Source of the DNA: an uncultured bacterium
GTDB lineage: Bacteria; Oederibacteriota; PGYV01; CAILUR01
Reading direction: 5' to 3'
DNA: 6,846 bases
NCBI GenBank assembly: GCA_903837445.1
Contig: CAILUR010000194.1
Coordinates: 1 to 6,846 of the forward strand
The notes below the pieces were generated by a model that was not told the DNA's origin, ran no database searches, and worked only from the letters and a program-made list of their open reading frames with translations. Positions within the stretch are counted from its first letter, which is position 1; each line of letters begins with the position of its first letter. The translations under genes and the position numbers were made by a program. Positions 6,682 through 6,846 of the stretch are shown here, one piece after another.

Positions 6682-6846
6682 TTCTGCTTGAATCACTTCA
6701 TTTATGCTGTCATGTGTCCATTTTAAATTAATATATCCTGGAGCAGACGCATATATTTTTATAGGATAATACCCTTTTAAAAGTTTAATTTGCTTAAGCG
6801 GGACTTGTTTGCTCATTCCCGCAGGAAATTCGCCTCTGACATAAAC
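6658..6846 (-). CDS. C-terminal end of a protein with a PA14-like domain (5' part outside the window)
   Basis: An open frame enters from the right edge and gives 62 codons before TAA at 6660-6658; it was found by translating the edge by hand. The fragment has the closing pattern of PA14/GLEYA beta-sandwiches: LLKGYYPIKIYASAPG at residues 22-37 of the fragment, a strand with INLKWTHDS at 39-47, then a final strand ending EYLFPRGK at 55-62. PA14 modules are typically glycan-binding parts of secreted or cell-surface proteins. The protein stops immediately after this fold, so the module is C-terminal; the rest of the protein cannot be known here. The reading frame, lack of stops and domain-like hydrophobic pattern support a real gene, while the PA14 assignment rests on a short match. 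It lies 84 bases upstream of the secreted protein gene and may share its transcript. Confidence 0.65.
   Translation of the reverse strand, partial: VYVRGEFPAGMSKQVPLKQIKLLKGYYPIKIYASAPGYINLKWTHDSINEVIQAEYLFPRGK

Overview
The window is an AT-rich bacterial stretch in which every supportable gene lies on the minus strand, so transcription runs from high to low coordinates. It holds four complete genes and two genes cut by the window edges. In transcription order they are: the last 62 codons of a gene ending in a PA14-like fold (6658-6846); a secreted multidomain protein with a Thr/Pro linker and a C-terminal FlgD-Ig/type IX sorting-like domain (4936-6573); a PorV/PorQ-family outer-membrane beta-barrel with an appended Fn3-like domain (3584-4909); an S41 carboxyl-terminal protease, CtpA (2014-3468); a membrane-anchored divergent polysaccharide deacetylase, DUF610/YibQ-like (945-2012); and tsaD (1-935, 3' end missing).

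The layout splits into two blocks. The upper block (about 3531-6846) is an envelope or secretion module: a candidate type IX cargo protein followed directly by a PorV-type barrel, the family that in characterised type IX systems binds cargo C-terminal domains. It ends in a strong 12-bp GC-rich hairpin terminator at 3531-3560. The lower block (1-3530) starts at a good sigma70-like promoter lying only a few bases past the terminator and is a tight operon: ctpA and the deacetylase are 1 base apart, and the deacetylase and tsaD are 9 bases apart. A ctp gene beside a YibQ-type deacetylase is a recurrent bacterial neighbourhood linked to peptidoglycan turnover and cell separation. TsaD is a universal tRNA-modification enzyme that probably shares the transcript without sharing the function.

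The combination of an outer membrane (PorV barrel), a sorting-type C-terminal domain reached through a TPT-rich linker, standard stop codons and AT-rich DNA suggests a Gram-negative bacterium from the Bacteroidota/FCB group or an uncultured phylum with type IX-like genes (Elusimicrobiota, Omnitrophota, Goldbacteria and similar). This placement is inference; the window has no rRNA or other decisive marker. The point most worth following is the cargo/PorV pair, with its unusual CxxC-bearing tail beyond the sorting-like domain and its Fn3-extended barrel. I see no tRNA, rRNA, CRISPR array, insertion sequence or riboswitch.
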